Below, one piece after another: positions 6,768 through 8,958 of a stretch of DNA of 8,958 bases. The DNA is from Campylobacterota bacterium. GTDB lineage: Bacteria; Campylobacterota; Campylobacteria; Campylobacterales; Sulfurovaceae. The position numbers were made by a program, and so were the translations under genes. Under the pieces are notes generated by a model that had not been told where the DNA came from, ran no database searches, and saw only the letters and a list, made by a program, of their open reading frames with translations. The first letter of the stretch is position 1. Every line of letters starts with the position of its first letter. The DNA lies in contig QMKT01000068.1 in NCBI GenBank assembly GCA_003646505.1, positions 1-8,958 of the forward strand. The letters are read 5' to 3'.

Positions 6768-8750
6768 TTAAAACTTATATGTTAACTCTGCCATAAATGA
6801 TCTTTGGGCCAAAGGATAATCATAGGGTGTTGACGAATCATATACCTGTTCATCAAAAAGATTATACACAGAAAGTCTAAGTTTCAAATCTTCTACAAAA
6901 ACATCTTTTAGCAACAATGTTGCATTGGCTACGATACTACTGTCAACTTCTTCTCGTGTATCAATGATGCTACGAAACTGTTCACCTCTGTAGTTTGCAT
7001 CAATATAAAGATTATAGGTTTTATCGAAACGATAATTTACTGCCATATATGCCTTGTGCTCTGAAACATTTGGCATAGGAGCGTTAGTAGTTTCATTTTG
7101 AGGGTCTTGGTAGGTATAGTTAGCCATAATAAATGACCCTCTACCTAAGTTATATTTCATTTCTGCCTCAATACCTTTAGTATTGATATTACCGCTATTC
7201 ACATGATGCCCAGTACCATCTACTGTGATAAGGTTACTTAGGTAATTGTGAAACAGTGTTAATTTGATCTCTGTATTGTCTATATCACTATTGATAAAAT
7301 TCAATTCAAAAGTCTCAATATCTTCTGGGTTTAAGTTTGGGTTTCCAACAAGTACCGGGTTATTTTTATTATAAAGTTCTGCAAATGTCGGTGCCCTAAA
7401 GGCTTCACCATACATCAGTTTGAAGGTATTTGTATCATTTGCTTGCCATGTCACACCCCCGCGTGGACTAAAGGTATCTCCAAAATCTGAAAAATGATCG
7501 TATCTTCCTCCCAGTGTTAAACGAACATCATCCGTTACATCATAAAGAAGTTCAGTATAAAATGCATATACATCTCTATCTACTTCTGCAATGGACCGTA
7601 AGTCTTCTGGTAATTCAACTAAAGTAGGAAAAGGAGCCAAAGTAATCGGGTGATAATTTTGGATCTCATTTGGATTGTTAAGTTCTTGTCTTTCATACAT
7701 CATACCTGAGACTAGTGTCACTTGGTCTTGCTTGTATGTAAGTAAAAGTTCTACTCCTTTTTTTTCCTCTTCGGCTGATGATATTGCAAGTACTCCATCT
7801 GTAAAAAATGGTGCGGGAAAACCTTTAGGAAATACCTCAACAATATTGTCTGCCTTACTATTATCATAATATACTCTGGTATGTAATGAGAATGTATCCG
7901 ATAATTCTTTTTTATACCCTGCTTCTACAAAATAAGATTCGTAGTGAAATAACGTTCTATCTCCTAATGCTTTAGCCGCTCCAAACTGTGGGCCTTCTTT
8001 TCTGTCAGTGTACTGTCCCATAAAGTAAAAACCTTTAGACTCAACATTAAGATTTAAACTTTTTTTATCTGTTGTTGGGTCTGTATAGCCACTGTTTCCA
8101 ATCGCATCTTGCGCAACATAAGCTTTATATCCATCACTCTTTACATAGTTCAGGTTTGCCATGATAGAAACATCATCGATCTTTTTACCAAAAAGAAGAT
8201 TATAGCTTTGTGTATTATATGAGCCTAGCTTTACACTTGCCACCGTCCCATCTATATCTTCAGCTTTTTTTGTAATGATGTTTATCAGTGCAGTAAAAGC
8301 ATTTTCTCCATAGAGTGCAGAGGCTGGACCACGTACTACTTCTATACGTTCAACATTTTCAAGGTTGATCGTGTCATACTGTAACGTTGCCCCACCATTT
8401 CTCAGTCCATTAAGAGAATGACCATTAAGAAGTACAAGGACTTTTTCAGAAAACCATGTCTTCACTCCACGAGACTCTATCTCATTTACAAAAATTTGAC
8501 TCTGATGAATACCAAGACCGGGAACTGTTCTTAAGACATCAAGAAGTGTATTTGCTCCCATGATCTCTATCATTTTTTCATCTATCACAGTAACAGATGC
8601 CGCCGTTTTTTTGATATCTTCTTTGACTCTGGATGCAGAAACAACAAAAGTTTCCTCTTCCAACCATTCTCTCTCTTCATCCAAAGTAGATTCAAATGTA
8701 TTTGCAGTCAATAGCATCGGAAATACCAATGCAGGTAGTAAAAATCTCAT
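6768..8750 (-). CDS. TonB-dependent outer-membrane receptor
   Basis: This is a 660-residue outer-membrane beta-barrel with a plug. A signal peptide at about 1-16 ends LLTA before NTFES. A TonB-box-like segment ETFVVSA occurs at 33-39, close to the DTLVVTA box of BtuB. The plug spans about 45-160 and ends in the classic VERIEVVRGPASALYGENA, at 133-151, followed by NIITKK. The barrel fills the rest, with many alternating aromatic strands, a FRAPTFAELYNKNNP-type segment near the middle, and the terminal YKF that barrels need for assembly. Such receptors import siderophores, cobalamin, metals or other scarce ligands with TonB energy. The subtype and ligand cannot be told here, and no Fur box was seen. 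It is the first gene of the four-gene operon, with AGGGAG at 8762-8767 and GAGAAG nearer the ATG. Confidence 0.95.
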   Translation of the reverse strand: MRFLLPALVFPMLLTANTFESTLDEEREWLEEETFVVSASRVKEDIKKTAASVTVIDEKMIEIMGANTLLDVLRTVPGLGIHQSQIFVNEIESRGVKTWFSEKVLVLLNGHSLNGLRNGGATLQYDTINLENVERIEVVRGPASALYGENAFTALINIITKKAEDIDGTVASVKLGSYNTQSYNLLFGKKIDDVSIMANLNYVKSDGYKAYVAQDAIGNSGYTDPTTDKKSLNLNVESKGFYFMGQYTDRKEGPQFGAAKALGDRTLFHYESYFVEAGYKKELSDTFSLHTRVYYDNSKADNIVEVFPKGFPAPFFTDGVLAISSAEEEKKGVELLLTYKQDQVTLVSGMMYERQELNNPNEIQNYHPITLAPFPTLVELPEDLRSIAEVDRDVYAFYTELLYDVTDDVRLTLGGRYDHFSDFGDTFSPRGGVTWQANDTNTFKLMYGEAFRAPTFAELYNKNNPVLVGNPNLNPEDIETFELNFINSDIDNTEIKLTLFHNYLSNLITVDGTGHHVNSGNINTKGIEAEMKYNLGRGSFIMANYTYQDPQNETTNAPMPNVSEHKAYMAVNYRFDKTYNLYIDANYRGEQFRSIIDTREEVDSSIVANATLLLKDVFVEDLKLRLSVYNLFDEQVYDSSTPYDYPLAQRSFMAELTYKF

Positions 8751-8793
8751 CTATTACTTCTCTCCCTATGTGCCAGTAATTTAATATACCTAA

Positions 8794-8803
8794 TTTAGCT
8801 AAA
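8794..8803. promoter_or_regulatory. perfect 10-bp palindrome over the predicted transcription start
   Basis: TTTAGCTAAA is its own reverse complement. It lies just downstream of the candidate -10 box and covers the expected +1 of the receptor operon. That is a typical place for a repressor operator. The length is short and the region is AT-rich, so chance is possible. Confidence 0.3.
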
Positions 8804-8808
8804 ATTCA

Positions 8809-8836
8809 CTTATACATAAATAAAACAAATAGTTAA
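8809..8836 (-). promoter_or_regulatory. candidate promoter of the receptor-cyclase operon
   Basis: On the minus strand, TTAACT (8831-8836) and TATAAG (8809-8814) are separated by 16 bp and resemble sigma-70 boxes. The start site would fall near 8802, giving a leader of about 50 nt before the receptor ATG. This is the best pair found upstream of the operon, but the -35 match is modest and AT-rich DNA offers many near-matches. Confidence 0.4.
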
Positions 8837-8848
8837 ACATAATGGACT

Positions 8849-8857
8849 ATCCAATCC
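8849..8857. repeat. direct 9-mer repeat, copy 1
   Basis: ATCCAATCC on the plus strand occurs here and at 8875-8883, 26 bp apart start to start. Both copies lie upstream of the candidate -35 box, so they could be two sites for an activator. This copy runs into the C8 tract. Confidence 0.4.
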
Positions 8858-8863
8858 CCCCCC
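8856..8863. repeat. C8 homopolymer (G8 on the operon strand)
   Basis: Eight consecutive C on the plus strand, striking in AT-rich DNA. On the transcribed orientation it is a G8 run about 19 nt upstream of the candidate -35 box of the receptor operon. In Campylobacterota, G/C runs of about 8 or more are common slippage sites for phase variation. Confidence 0.7.
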
Positions 8864-8865
8864 AT

Positions 8866-8958
8866 TTATGTAACATCCAATCCTTTATAATATTCCACTA
8901 CCCGTTGGTCTACATGCACAACACGGTGCAAGTACCTAGTCAAATCACCCCTATTAAA
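8866..8958 (-). CDS. possible 3' end of an upstream gene (partial, unidentified)
   Basis: A minus-strand frame enters from the right edge and stays open for 30 codons to TAA at 8866-8868. The peptide looks protein-like (it contains RYLHRVVHVDQRVVEYYKG) and is unlike the low-complexity shadow frames elsewhere. I do not recognise it. Its codons are richer in G and C than the neighbouring operon. The opposite strand in the same codon register is also open, so this could be chance or the reverse reading of something else. If real, only about 115 bp would separate it from the receptor gene. Confidence 0.35.
   Translation of the reverse strand, partial: FNRGDLTRYLHRVVHVDQRVVEYYKGLDVT
8875..8883. 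repeat. direct 9-mer repeat, copy 2
   Basis: ATCCAATCC, identical to 8849-8857. If the minus-strand reading frame that ends at 8866 is real, this copy lies within its last codons. Confidence 0.4.
8915..8930. repeat. short inverted repeat TGCAC-N6-GTGCA
   Basis: Five-base arms with a six-base spacer. It could be a protein-binding dyad or a small hairpin. It lies about 80 bp upstream of the candidate promoter and inside the possible partial frame, so a regulatory role is weakly supported. Confidence 0.25.

Noticed and set aside
8808..8867. Tiny minus-strand ORF beginning ATG GGG GGG, through the G8 tract
   Set aside because: It is only about 18 codons with odd composition and no Shine-Dalgarno; the tract is better treated as upstream DNA.
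8863..8958. Plus-strand partial gene starting at ATG 8914 and running off the window
   Set aside because: No ribosome site precedes the ATG, only 15 codons are visible, and it shares codon register with the more protein-like minus-strand frame.
8751..8958. Cobalamin riboswitch or Fur box upstream of the receptor
   Set aside because: I looked for the B12-box and Fur-like inverted repeats and saw neither; the predicted leader of about 50 nt is also too short for a cobalamin riboswitch.

Overview
The window is AT-rich and its proteins are rich in Lys, Ile and Asn. Together with a signalling-heavy gene set, this suggests a Campylobacterota (epsilonproteobacterial) genome of the Sulfurovum/Sulfurimonas kind. 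That placement is inferred from composition and gene content only; there is no marker gene here. Seven complete protein genes fill almost the whole window. No tRNA, rRNA, CRISPR array or transposase is visible.

Left block (34-3044, minus strand): a PqiA/PqiB intermembrane lipid-transport module. PqiA, one protein in E. coli, is split here into two adjacent genes, an N-half (2400-3044) and a C-half (1804-2403). They probably join through a GTGA stop/start overlap. A full-length three-MCE-domain PqiB (34-1677) follows. The short gap between the C-half pqiA and pqiB holds a compositionally distinct insert of about 100 bp, bounded by an 18-bp exact direct repeat that carries a copy of the pqiB ribosome binding site.

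Middle: one plus-strand gene (3043-3762) encodes a short diacylglycerol-kinase-family protein. Its start codon overlaps that of the divergent pqiA in a shared CATG. Its 3' end converges on the next block with only 17 bp between stops.

Right block (8750 down to 3780, minus strand): a tight four-gene operon reading TonB-dependent outer-membrane receptor, PhnD/PBP2-like periplasmic binding protein, ABC_sub_bind-type periplasmic binding protein, and membrane HAMP-GGDEF diguanylate cyclase. The last three genes are linked by two 4-bp ATGA overlaps. No ABC permease or ATPase accompanies the two binding proteins. The best reading is a cell-envelope sensing relay: ligand passes the outer membrane through the receptor, is read by periplasmic binding proteins, and sets c-di-GMP synthesis through the cyclase. 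This assignment is inference from gene order, overlaps and domain content. It is the most interesting system in the window.

The right-hand leader (8751-8958) has a candidate promoter, a palindrome over the predicted transcription start, a G8 homopolymer (C8 on the plus strand) and a repeated 9-mer. It may also contain the last 30 codons of an upstream minus-strand gene.
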